From NCBI RefSeq assembly GCF_900312815.1, contig NZ_OMPE01000009.1:434001-498000 (forward strand): 64,000 bases of DNA, given 5' to 3'. The notes under the pieces are model-generated. The model saw only the letters and a program-made list of their open reading frames with translations. It was not told the DNA's origin and made no database searches. Made by a program: the position numbers and the translations under genes. The DNA is from Aquimarina sp. AU474. Lineage in GTDB: Bacteria; Bacteroidota; Bacteroidia; Flavobacteriales; Flavobacteriaceae. This document shows positions 54,801 through 62,643 of the stretch, piece after piece (within the stretch, counting starts at the first letter, position 1; each line of letters starts with the position of its first letter).

Positions 54801-55646
54801 AAAATCAATAGAAAAATCTTTTACAGAGGCAAAAGTGAGATCTCGTTTTTCAGAAATGCCGGCTATGCTCGCATCAATAATCAAGTCCAACGCCAATGAC
54901 CAAGCATTAAAAATAAAATTGGTAACATCTTCATCTAACTCATCTGGTGTTATATTATCTTTTATTTCTTGAAGCAGATGATTTTTACTTGATCTAAAAA
55001 ATCCATTTACATCTTTAAATCTAGCTTTGGCAAAAAAATCAACTCCTGCCCCATATAAGAAAGCTGCTTCGGCATTGGCTCTAAAATCAAATCCCGCTTT
55101 TTTACCTTCTTCTTCAAACAACCTAGCTCGACAAATTACCTCTGCAGAAGCTGTAAGTGCTATCTGAGCATTACCTTCGACTCCAGCAGCAACTTCAACT
55201 TGATCGACAAATTCCTTAAATATCTTGTATTGCAAATCATTACTTTTCCTTTTTACATTTTTAAGGATTTTATCTAGGGTTAGAGATAGTTCTAATCTTG
55301 CTCGTATATAGGCTTTAAGATAAACCTGGAAAGAAACAATTAATCCTAATTCGTCTAAGATTTTGGGAGAAAACTGTGCGGCCATCTGCAATCCCGCCTC
55401 GACACCAGCTTCTATTTCTAAAATTGCCTTAACATAATCGGTAATGTGTGCCGAGATTCCTGCCTTGGCTAATACTGATCCTTCGAGTTGAAGATTAAAT
55501 CCATGACAAAAACTTAGAGCAAGGTTTGCATCGTATCCCAATGAAGCAAAAGCCTCATCATTACCTATCCCAAGATTTCCCTCTTTTGATAAGTCCAGAA
55601 TTTCATTTCCCATATGATTTGTAGTGATTAGAATCGCTAAATTCAT
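51891..55646 (-). CDS. Giant protein ending in a lamin-tail (LTD) domain, 1251 aa
   Basis: Not recognised as a whole. No signal peptide; the likely start is ATG at 55646 (an alternative is Met12, MGNEILDLSKEG). Residues about 12-200 are Ala/Gly-rich amphipathic segments (AKAGISAHITDYVKAILEIE), 200-740 are helical, and 750-805 form a strongly heptad-like helix (IIEELEELINELINEIEQAI). KLGRAKFKTSNAVQVKWMD near 895 resembles part of the partner protein. The last 130 residues are a lamin-tail beta domain: LEGWRLSDAAGHEY, RIKPGGTHHVYVG, MIALLNNRGEFLKLED. LTD domains occur in nuclear lamins and in many bacterial surface or nuclease proteins. Function unknown. Confidence 0.72.
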   Translation of the reverse strand: MNLAILITTNHMGNEILDLSKEGNLGIGNDEAFASLGYDANLALSFCHGFNLQLEGSVLAKAGISAHITDYVKAILEIEAGVEAGLQMAAQFSPKILDELGLIVSFQVYLKAYIRARLELSLTLDKILKNVKRKSNDLQYKIFKEFVDQVEVAAGVEGNAQIALTASAEVICRARLFEEEGKKAGFDFRANAEAAFLYGAGVDFFAKARFKDVNGFFRSSKNHLLQEIKDNITPDELDEDVTNFIFNAWSLALDLIIDASIAGISEKRDLTFASVKDFSIDFIFEEILEAYTRFLDHMINKIVDWVEKNVDAFIDQIEEVLFTIENTINKITSIASLHDVALIVEDIIAILEEIKFDEVDVIKEVGTHLFVIGYLIDPDHKDLWKKLPLYAKKRYHLATGKNIQLLKNNGEAYLYLEKSCFTQFLTNNIGTTGSKIEVFLDKVHQNGLTIGNFIELILDKDDAQSQKKILNILFTFLETTFDTYVVTPVQSSIQPIFSRSRLGEDYYNLVFENTLSSFPKLFIPMLKSVFVEGGDKTKIEQLTFLANRFLLGFAAKNISFMSNELMNYATDNITHTINTCENSVKNGKFDFMAKRFFKAFEDKISDITPLPVDVKIPARLKEDLIDVTEEFILNILDVAKMSMGRQTWTEDRIDIITSAIENMIADPDDHKLDFTSLTTQEVEQKINELMECDFLPDVSKRYLEDLSEVLMIIGWEQFKAFLLYMPVHTAWYIIQILKVLLVNVIREILDAIKKLVDTAYELVKKIIEELEELINELINEIEQAIEDLKEIISNLYNETKKAIEAFFDSLLGDLDFSDLDWLDRFIDWVVFWDGNDEDKARNVIKELKKQTLSKLNKTSFENDILNLSKEDGFDFQTIPNWIEDNVLTSDIKQKLGRAKFKTSNAVQVKWMDANDKVFTISNNLRETSWRYTARTNQLENSRSRKSALQLKKTIYDKRYEELEKLKDSRIKINSPLSVDANRDDFPIYDKYVYLEIDFDKLDVKSIIKNQYEIKSEDLVNVDREISTNEVISTMKNTIDRDTASLLQLKILLNGQELDLEEFLIDRHKLSIHISKTHLKQGSNDITVFVMTPSSHKEHEYIEHIQFFCDLSSKKYPSNAVYIDRKKTIINSKGDDHEDALHVDTADKEIVAITNNTEDEVRLEGWRLSDAAGHEYIFKTNDRIKPGGTHHVYVGRTRSNSDSWKGYYGNRMIALLNNRGEFLKLEDTTGKVISSMYTGFPKSNAHIKFLKN

Positions 55647-55846
55647 TATTGTTTTACATATATTTTTAAGTCAAACAACCCAATTAAAAAGGGGTAAATC
55701 ACCCAAAAACAGTATGTTACATGTTTTTCAATAACTCAAACCAAAAGTATAATCCCTAATTCTTACTCATAAATACCCACCATTGGGTATTTACTTTGCT
55801 ATAAAAAACATATACGTTTGATCTATCAATTTTAAATCATTTTAAC

Positions 55847-56671
55847 ATGAGACCAATCATATCCATATTCTTGTTTTGCCTTCTACTTATAGGCTGTAGC
55901 AAAAAAGCAGAAAAAGCAACTAAAGAAGTGACTGCTACCGAGCAATTGAGCACAAAAATGTTCGAACTACAACGCAATCAAACTTTTGCATCAATCCAAG
56001 ACGAACCCATCGCATTAAAAGAATTTTCGAATGACATCGCTATTTTAAATGATCAAGAAATCCAGATCGAATCTGATCTTCCGCAAGCATATACTAATAG
56101 ATTATATATTGATAAGGAAGGTATCGCCGGGTATAGAGGTGATTTAAGAAACTTAATCGGCCTGATTGCTACCAAAGACAATACTGGTAAATATACCGTT
56201 GGCGGAGTGGATTTTAAAAAAGATAGTGCAGATATAGAGCTTAAAGCTCCCGAAGGTGGTAAATTAAAAGAATACAAATACGATCGTAATCAAATTACAT
56301 CTATAAATTGGTTATTATCGGTAAGTCTTGAAGATAATGAATTGGCACATTTTACACTCGAAGATATCTCTAGAGCCGTATTAGGCACACCCAACATAGA
56401 TTATGAAAAGATCACTAATAGTTTTAAACTTACTGATCAAAATATTGATCGCAAATATTTAATCGCCATCGCAACAGTAACCGCTATTACATCAAAAAAA
56501 TACACCAAGAGAACCCGAAAAATCAAAGTGTCTGAGTTTCCATTAGTAGGTAGTGCTATAAGCGCAGGAAACGAGCTATTTACCTCTAATCTAGAGTTTC
56601 AAAGAGATTATAGAGTAGGTATGCGATTGATTCCTATTAAATCTATATTAGAAGAACTACCTACTCTTTAA
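55847..56671 (+). CDS. Lipoprotein of unknown function, 274 aa
   Basis: Signal peptide with lipobox LLLIGC, Cys17, followed by a Lys/Glu/Thr linker, so the protein is membrane-anchored. The mature part is mixed alpha/beta (ESDLPQAYTNRLYIDKEG, LIAIATVTAITSKKYTKRTR). No family recognised. It is divergent from the giant LTD gene across 200 bases and lies 12 bases before the metzincin-motif gene, so the pair is probably co-expressed. Confidence 0.65.
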   Translation: MRPIISIFLFCLLLIGCSKKAEKATKEVTATEQLSTKMFELQRNQTFASIQDEPIALKEFSNDIAILNDQEIQIESDLPQAYTNRLYIDKEGIAGYRGDLRNLIGLIATKDNTGKYTVGGVDFKKDSADIELKAPEGGKLKEYKYDRNQITSINWLLSVSLEDNELAHFTLEDISRAVLGTPNIDYEKITNSFKLTDQNIDRKYLIAIATVTAITSKKYTKRTRKIKVSEFPLVGSAISAGNELFTSNLEFQRDYRVGMRLIPIKSILEELPTL

Positions 56672-56683
56672 AAATGCAATAAA

Positions 56684-57187
56684 ATGAATACCACAATACA
56701 AGTAAATTATATCGAAGGATTTAACCAACAACATCTGGTTAAAGCCAATCAAGCCATTCAATTAGTGCAAGATCTAGTAAACTCTAACGCTTTTAAAGAA
56801 GCTGTTCTAAGTGTTCGGAGATTTAAAAATCCAAGAGTTAGACGAAGAACCGGTAGAAGAAGATATAGCAACCAAGAAATTTTGGACTTGATCCTAGGAG
56901 GAAGAGATCTCAATAATCCTGCCGATCAAATAATGAATTTTAGATTAAGACTATACGACTCTCAAGTTAATGAAATCGGCAACACCAATATGACTACCTT
57001 AATCATAAGTACCTTTAAAGGATATCTCGAAGACAATGCCGTGGGTTGCTATGCTGCCCATCTATTGCATGAGTATATGCACACTATTGGTTTTACGCAC
57101 TCTAGATTTGATATCTTTGGCAGAGATCGTACGGTGCCATATAAAATCGGCAAGATTGCTCGTGATCTTTTGGGGGCTGATTGTTGA
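56684..57187 (+). CDS. Small protein with a metzincin-type zinc motif, 167 aa
   Basis: Residues 129-139 read HEYMHTIGFTH, an exact HExxHxxGxxH zinc-protease motif. Preceding AVGCYAAHLL forms the active-site helix, and the front half has a very basic patch RVRRRTGRRRYS (about residues 45-60). Only 28 residues follow the third His and they contain no Met, so the Met-turn of classical metzincins is missing. No signal peptide is visible, although its partner is a lipoprotein. Proteolytic activity is inferred from the motif only. Confidence 0.7.
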   Translation: MNTTIQVNYIEGFNQQHLVKANQAIQLVQDLVNSNAFKEAVLSVRRFKNPRVRRRTGRRRYSNQEILDLILGGRDLNNPADQIMNFRLRLYDSQVNEIGNTNMTTLIISTFKGYLEDNAVGCYAAHLLHEYMHTIGFTHSRFDIFGRDRTVPYKIGKIARDLLGADC

Positions 57188-57233
57188 AACCTATAAGCAA
57201 ATAGATCAATACCTACTTATGTGGATTTAATAG

Positions 57234-57509
57234 TCATCCTACTACCATGGCATAGGGTCTATCAAAAGTTTCCTTTTTATGATAAAACCCAAATCTAAAC
57301 CCTACTGCCTCGACATACACAAAACTCTGTACAGCCATATCATACTCTACAGGGGCATTTAAAGCCTTCATGGTATTGATAAGCCGATACAATTTTGTTT
57401 TTGAAATTTGCAAACGATACGCCAGCTCTGCCGGAGTTCCTGTCGCTTGTAAACGAACTAGTTGATCTATTCTTTCGATAAGCTCGATTTGTTTGATAAT
57501 AACACTCAT
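57234..57509 (-). CDS. Small HTH DNA-binding protein, copy B
   Basis: A 91-residue paralogue of the protein at 42560-42829: IIKQIELIERIDQLVRLQATG, then the HTH ELAYRLQISKTKLYRLINT and the tail VQSFVYVEAVGFRFGFY. The HTH recognition helix differs between the copies (SKTK versus SRTT), so operator preference may differ. It converges on the metzincin-motif gene and is preceded by a widely spaced inverted repeat. Confidence 0.78.
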   Translation of the reverse strand: MSVIIKQIELIERIDQLVRLQATGTPAELAYRLQISKTKLYRLINTMKALNAPVEYDMAVQSFVYVEAVGFRFGFYHKKETFDRPYAMVVG

Positions 57510-57521
57510 AGTTTTCCCTTT

Positions 57522-57573
57522 ACTTAAGACTGAATTATTTTACACCAATATTTATTTGTGGGGGGTCTTAAGT
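57522..57573. promoter_or_regulatory. Spaced inverted repeat upstream of HTH copy B
   Basis: ACTTAAGAC (57522-57530) and GTCTTAAGT (57565-57573) are perfect 9-bp arms 34 bases apart, starting 13 bases before the ATG. The arrangement suits a two-site operator or a structured leader. Confidence 0.45.
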
Positions 57574-57701
57574 TTATGTCTGAGCTTGATCATTTGTTAC
57601 CCTAAAAATGATGTTTTTTTCAAAAAAGTATAGTTATAAGTGGTTTACCCTTGTTTCTTGATGCAAGAAAAAGAGTACTGTGGTATATAATACGATATCC
57701 T

Positions 57702-58439
57702 CTATTTTTTAAGTGCTGTTTGTAGATTTGTAGCACTCTCTTTATATACTCCGTTATAATTGATAATAGCAGTAAGAAGTGGTTTAAGTTGTTTGGTATC
57801 TCCCAATTTAAGATAGGTAAGCGCTAGATACCATTGGGCATTTTCGTAATATTTACTATTGTTATCTATATTTTTAAAAATATCGATCGCTTTTTGCTCC
57901 TCTCCGGTATTCATATAACTATTCCCTAGATATAAGCTCAGCTGTTCCTGATCAGGAATATGCACCAGCTCTTCTAATGTTGTAATCACACGATCATATT
58001 CTCCTTTGGCATAATGGAGTAAAGCATCACCAAGATCATTAGTTGATTCTCCCCTAGTAGTATCTTCTATCGGAAAAGGCTCGTAATAAGCAGCGTATAA
58101 TTTTTGGTTTTCATTAGTACGGTTGGCATTAAACCATAGAATAGATCCTATTCCTAAAATCACGGCTATAGTCGCCGCCATTTTCCAATGTTGAGAAAAC
58201 CATGATCCAGAACGTGTTCCTTCTGCTTTGATCTCTTCACTAATCTTTACTAACTTTTCTTTAAAAGCCAATGTATCAGTATCACTTAGCACATCATGAA
58301 GCACTTTATGCTTATCCACTTCGGTTCGCAACTCGGAATCCTGCTCCATTTCTTTTTCAAAAACCGAACGCTCCTCTTGGGATAAGGTATTATTGAGGTA
58401 TGCCTCTATTTTTTCAAATATTTCCTGAGTTCTTTCCAT
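57702..58439 (-). CDS. Membrane anti-sigma-like protein with TPR domain
   Basis: N-terminal helical, acidic zone (YLNNTLSQEERSVFEKEMEQ; about residues 1-75) typical of the small proteins encoded after ECF sigma factors in Bacteroidota, one membrane helix (MAATIAVILGIGSILWF, about 88-104) and a periplasmic TPR region (ALLHYAKGEYDRVITTLEEL; YLGNSYMNTGEEQKAIDIF). It starts 8 bases after the sigma gene. An anti-sigma role is inferred from gene order and membrane layout. Confidence 0.78.
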   Translation of the reverse strand: MERTQEIFEKIEAYLNNTLSQEERSVFEKEMEQDSELRTEVDKHKVLHDVLSDTDTLAFKEKLVKISEEIKAEGTRSGSWFSQHWKMAATIAVILGIGSILWFNANRTNENQKLYAAYYEPFPIEDTTRGESTNDLGDALLHYAKGEYDRVITTLEELVHIPDQEQLSLYLGNSYMNTGEEQKAIDIFKNIDNNSKYYENAQWYLALTYLKLGDTKQLKPLLTAIINYNGVYKESATNLQTALKK

Positions 58440-58447
58440 AATGCCAA

Positions 58448-59026
58448 TTAGTTTTCAGAGTTTATTTTTAACTCCTTATATATTGGATCTTTCTCGATCA
58501 TTTCGATCAGAGATTTTTTACATTCAAATTTTTTCTTTCGGGTATAGCCTTCAGAGTATCCTGTGATCGAGGATATCTCTTTCATATTCTTTCCTTCAAA
58601 AACAAGTCCAAGTACTCGTTTGCAGGTATCATTTAACTGCACAAAATATTTCCGATATACCTGTTCTCGTTCTTGTTGTTCGAGATCTTCGGTTATATCC
58701 TCTTGCAACGCATGTTCATGATCTGGTAGTGTTTCTTTAACTACCATTTTATTGTTTTTTCGTAATCGATTGCGCCACATATTTTTACATACTGCATAAA
58801 AATATGTGTGTATAGAAGCGGTGATCTCAAGAGAATCGGCTGTTAATTTTTGATATATCAACACCAAAGCATCCTGAAACACATCTTCTACATCGGCCTC
58901 GTTACCCGAATTTTGCAAAATATACCCACGTATATAGCCTAAGTTTTTTTGATAAAAGGCTTTAATCACTGCCTCATCTCCTGCCATAATACCTTCCAAA
59001 ATTTTGCGCTCTTCGGTCTTGCTCAT
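58448..59026 (-). CDS. ECF-type RNA polymerase sigma factor
   Basis: Sigma-70 family, region 2 and region 4 only (192 aa). Region 2: NEADVEDVFQDALVLIYQKL and TYFYAVCKNMWRNRLRKNNK; region 4: LNDTCKRVLGLVFEGKNMKEI then ITGYSEGYTRKKKFECKKSL as the HTH. The sequence fits the Bacteroidota ECF group that is encoded next to TPR-CHAT genes. Divergent from the CHAT gene. Confidence 0.9.
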   Translation of the reverse strand: MSKTEERKILEGIMAGDEAVIKAFYQKNLGYIRGYILQNSGNEADVEDVFQDALVLIYQKLTADSLEITASIHTYFYAVCKNMWRNRLRKNNKMVVKETLPDHEHALQEDITEDLEQQEREQVYRKYFVQLNDTCKRVLGLVFEGKNMKEISSITGYSEGYTRKKKFECKKSLIEMIEKDPIYKELKINSEN

Positions 59027-59130
59027 TGATTAATGTTCTGGAACAACAAATTGTTACCGGGTAAGATACTATTTTATTAGATTTTTTAAGGAGATAGTTG
59101 ATAAAACAAGTTTTATTTTTGTAAAAAGGT

Positions 59131-59176
59131 CTTCGACAAGCTCAAAGCATCAATTGTCATCCTGAGCCTGTCGAAG
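59131..59176. repeat. Palindromic repeat, copy 1
   Basis: CTTCGACAAGCTCA (59131-59144) and TGAGCCTGTCGAAG (59163-59176) pair over 14 bases with one G-T. This is the kind of dispersed palindromic element often seen between flavobacterial genes. It lies between the sigma gene and the CHAT gene. Confidence 0.75.
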
Positions 59177-59263
59177 GAAGACAAAACGTAACATTTTTAC
59201 TTACTTTGGTATTAATATAAAAGCGATTTGCTTAACAACGGTTTTTATAATGCTTATGAACCC

Positions 59264-62200
59264 ATGAATACTATACTACATCCTACCCTAATATCATATT
59301 TGATACTGATATTTTTTAATCTGGTATTTGGCCATACCCTATCTGCGCAAACAAAAGTAGATACCCTTGCTGCATCAGTATATTATAAAAAGGCAGACTC
59401 CCTATTAACCGAAAGAAAATTAGACAGCTCGATTGTATATTTTAAAAAAGCACTACCGCTCTATCAACAGGCTAAAAGTTGGGAAAAAGTAGCCAGTTGT
59501 TATAATAAAGTATCAGAGAATTTGTGGCGTGATGCGAAATATAAAAAATCATTAATCAATGCTAATAAAGCATTAGCTATCTGCAAAAAACATTTAAACA
59601 AAGATCATATTGAAGAGGCCAATGTTCATTGTAATTTAGGTCAGTTTTATTTAAGAAATAATGTTGATTATGGTAGTTCTCTATTTCATCATGAGAAGGC
59701 ATTAGGAATAAAAAAAAAACAAAAAAATAAGGATAAAGAAAGGATTATCCTAACATATAATAATATTGCGACTATCTATTCTATAAAGGGGAAATTTGAT
59801 ATTGCAAATAAAAAAATTAGGACCGCTTTAAAAATTGGATTAGACGCATATGGACTATATCATAATTCAAATAGTACTACTTATGCTTTTTTAGCTCTTT
59901 TATATAGCAGAATGGGATTATATAATGAAGCCATTAATTTTCATAAAAAGAGTATTCACATTAGAAAAAAAATACATGGAGAACACAATAATTCGATGGC
60001 AATATTTTATGGAAATATGGCTTCAAATTACCGGAAACTTAATTCATATGAAGAAGCTATATTTTTTGCTAAAAAATCGATTAGTATTAGAAAAAAATTA
60101 AATCAAGGGGAACATCCAGATATTACTCTAAACTATAATACATTGGGTATCTCTTATAAACTACAGGGAGAATATGATAAAGCTCTTCAATATTATTACA
60201 AAGGCCTTAGAATAGGCAGTAATTCGAACAACCAAAAGAATGATTGGAAAGCAACATTTTACTCTAATATTGGAGTGATATTTAAACATCAAAAAGAATA
60301 TGATAAAGCCTTAATCCATTATAACAAAGCACTTGATTTTTCTATCAACATCCATGGAGAAAACCATCCCCGTACTGCAAGAGTTTATAATAATATAGCC
60401 TATATATACATACAACAGCATAAATTTGAAAATGCATTAAATTATATATACAAATCTTTAAATATTCGGGAAAAATTTTTCAAAAATGGGCATCCGGATT
60501 TAGCAGAAAACTACAATTATCTCGGTGATACGCATTTCATCAAAAAAGAGTATACTCAAGCTATTAAAAACTATGAAAAAGCAAAGAACACACTTAAAAC
60601 ATTCTTGCCTGCAAAACATCCTGAGGTAATTCAATCAGTAAATTATATCGCTAATGCGTATTTTAAACAACAAGAGTATCAAAAAGCATTAGCCTATTAC
60701 AATCAAGCTATAACAAATAATACCAAAGAGAAAAGCGATACTTTTTTTGATCCTAACATTGCGCTTACTTCTCTAGAAGGTGCAGCCAAAACCCATACAC
60801 AGCTATATCAAAATGATAAGGATGCAAATCACTTAAATAATGCTATTAGCACGTATCAAAAAGCAGATATGCTAATTGGTACGATCCGCCAAACCTTAAC
60901 CAATTATCAAGACAAAGTTACTTTTGCGCAAAAGGCAAAAGAGGTATACCATGGGGCAATAACTGCCCAATTATTACAAAAAGATCAAAAATCATTGGCC
61001 CAAGCTTTTGCATATGCCGAGAAAAGTAAAGCCAATACCCTAAAAGAGTTGCTACGTGATGCTAATGCCAAAAATTATACTGGCTTACCTACCGATCTAC
61101 TCACCCTAGAAAAAGAGCTACGTGCCAATCGCGCATTTTATCAATCTGCGATCACCAAACAACAATCAAAAAGCACCCTTGATACTGCAAAAATTAGGGC
61201 ATATGAGAGTCGATTGTTTGATGTAAACCGCCAGCAAGATTCATTAATCACGGTATTAGAAAAAGAGTATCCTAAGTATTACCAACTTAAACACGAAAAC
61301 AATATTACCTCAGCAATTGATATTCAAACAAAATTAAAAGACCGTACTACGCTACTTGAGTTTTTTACTACAGATAGTATTACCTATGCTTTTATGGTAT
61401 CAAAAAACAAGGTATCGGCTCACGAATTAGCCACGTCAAATCTAACCGATCACGTAGAGGCTTTGCGTAATAGTATAGTCTCCAAAAACACAAAAGCGTA
61501 CAAAACTATCGCACATCAATTGTATCAACAATTATTATCACCACTACAACATCAACTTACGGGTAATGAACTCATCATTGTGCCCGATGGGCCGCTATGG
61601 CATCTTAATTTTGAGTTATTGCTTACGCAAAACGATCCATCAAACAACCCAGTAGATTTTTCGTATTTGCTGCGTGATTATGTAATCTCATATGCAAACG
61701 CTGCTAATGTATTATTTGCAAATCCATATCGAGATAGTGTCGATACTAAGAAACAAGAGTGTTTGGCATTTTCTTTTTCAGATAGTACATTAAGTACGCA
61801 AACCAATACGATGAGTATGGCCGCACTAAGAGGTACCAATGATGATTTACCAGGTACTCGTAAAGAGATCAAAGCCATAGCCGATATTATTAATGGACAG
61901 TATTATTATGGTGCCAATGCCATCGAAGCTAATTTTAAGAAAAATGCCAATCAATATAACATTTTACACTTGGCATTGCATGGTGAAGTAGATCATGAAC
62001 GACCAGAGAATTCTCGTTTGTTTTTTACCAAAAACAAAGACACCATCGAAGATAATTTGTTGTATAGTCATGAATTATTTGCTCTGGATATCCCTGCAGA
62101 GCTCACTGTACTTAGTGCGTGCAATACGGGTAGCGGTAAAATTGCAACAGGAGAAGGCATCATGAGTTTGGGTAGTGCGTTTCAATACGCGGGTACTAAA

Positions 62201-62509
62201 AGTTTATTATTAAGTAGCTGGGATGTATCTGACCAAACTACTCCGCAGCTTATGAAATACTTTTATACCAATCTTAAAAAAGGCATGAACAAGGCCAAAG
62301 CATTGCAACAAGCCAAGTTGCAGTATTTACAAACAGCTAATATAAACCGAACACAACCTTTTTATTGGGGAGGTTTTTATTTGGTAGGAGATCCTGCTCC
62401 CATACCTTTTGAGAATACCACGGTATGGTATTGGATTTTGGGTATTGGCGTATTGATTCTAGTGATACGTATTGGATTTTGGTATCGGTCTTCGACAGGC
62501 TCAGAGTAA
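59264..62509 (+). CDS. TPR-CHAT protein (caspase-like), membrane-anchored
   Basis: Protein of 1081 aa. The ATG at 59264 gives a signal peptide (LISYLILIFFNLVFGHTLSAQ); an upstream in-frame TTG is less likely. About ten TPRs occupy residues 30-480; the CHAT protease domain spans about 700-1030 with catalytic His906 (LHLALHGE) and Cys953 (LSACNTG). A C-terminal helix (WYWILGIGVLILVIRIGFWY) would anchor it. The last residues (SSTGSE) are encoded by a palindromic repeat. CHAT proteases are separase/caspase relatives that cut a partner on activation; no partner is evident here other than the sigma pair upstream. Confidence 0.9.
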   Translation: MNTILHPTLISYLILIFFNLVFGHTLSAQTKVDTLAASVYYKKADSLLTERKLDSSIVYFKKALPLYQQAKSWEKVASCYNKVSENLWRDAKYKKSLINANKALAICKKHLNKDHIEEANVHCNLGQFYLRNNVDYGSSLFHHEKALGIKKKQKNKDKERIILTYNNIATIYSIKGKFDIANKKIRTALKIGLDAYGLYHNSNSTTYAFLALLYSRMGLYNEAINFHKKSIHIRKKIHGEHNNSMAIFYGNMASNYRKLNSYEEAIFFAKKSISIRKKLNQGEHPDITLNYNTLGISYKLQGEYDKALQYYYKGLRIGSNSNNQKNDWKATFYSNIGVIFKHQKEYDKALIHYNKALDFSINIHGENHPRTARVYNNIAYIYIQQHKFENALNYIYKSLNIREKFFKNGHPDLAENYNYLGDTHFIKKEYTQAIKNYEKAKNTLKTFLPAKHPEVIQSVNYIANAYFKQQEYQKALAYYNQAITNNTKEKSDTFFDPNIALTSLEGAAKTHTQLYQNDKDANHLNNAISTYQKADMLIGTIRQTLTNYQDKVTFAQKAKEVYHGAITAQLLQKDQKSLAQAFAYAEKSKANTLKELLRDANAKNYTGLPTDLLTLEKELRANRAFYQSAITKQQSKSTLDTAKIRAYESRLFDVNRQQDSLITVLEKEYPKYYQLKHENNITSAIDIQTKLKDRTTLLEFFTTDSITYAFMVSKNKVSAHELATSNLTDHVEALRNSIVSKNTKAYKTIAHQLYQQLLSPLQHQLTGNELIIVPDGPLWHLNFELLLTQNDPSNNPVDFSYLLRDYVISYANAANVLFANPYRDSVDTKKQECLAFSFSDSTLSTQTNTMSMAALRGTNDDLPGTRKEIKAIADIINGQYYYGANAIEANFKKNANQYNILHLALHGEVDHERPENSRLFFTKNKDTIEDNLLYSHELFALDIPAELTVLSACNTGSGKIATGEGIMSLGSAFQYAGTKSLLLSSWDVSDQTTPQLMKYFYTNLKKGMNKAKALQQAKLQYLQTANINRTQPFYWGGFYLVGDPAPIPFENTTVWYWILGIGVLILVIRIGFWYRSSTGSE

Positions 62510-62575
62510 CAATAGGAACAAGCTCAGACTGACACCGAGTACAATTGTCTTCCTGAGCACTTCGTCGAACTCAGT
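62490..62575. repeat. Palindromic repeat, copy 2 (degenerate)
   Basis: CTTCGACAGGCTCA (62490-62503) with a distant, degenerate partner TGAGCACTTCGTCGAA from 62554. It shares the core and the ACAATTGTC-type spacer with copy 1 and overlaps the last codons and stop of the CHAT gene. Confidence 0.6.
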
Positions 62576-62643
62576 ACAGGCCTTGTTGAAGGGTAAACAG
62601 AATATTGAAAAAACGCATACCCTCCTAAGACTGTTGAAGGAGG

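Noticed and set aside
49943-57187. LTD/OmpA-like locus as an extracellular contractile injection system
   Set aside because: No sheath, tube, baseplate or ATPase genes occur in the window; only the lack of signal peptides hints at an unusual export route.
42560-57509. Small HTH paralogues as remains of transposases
   Set aside because: Both are complete short proteins with conserved tails after the HTH, no terminal inverted repeats or target duplications were seen around them, and no DDE-type catalytic region is nearby.
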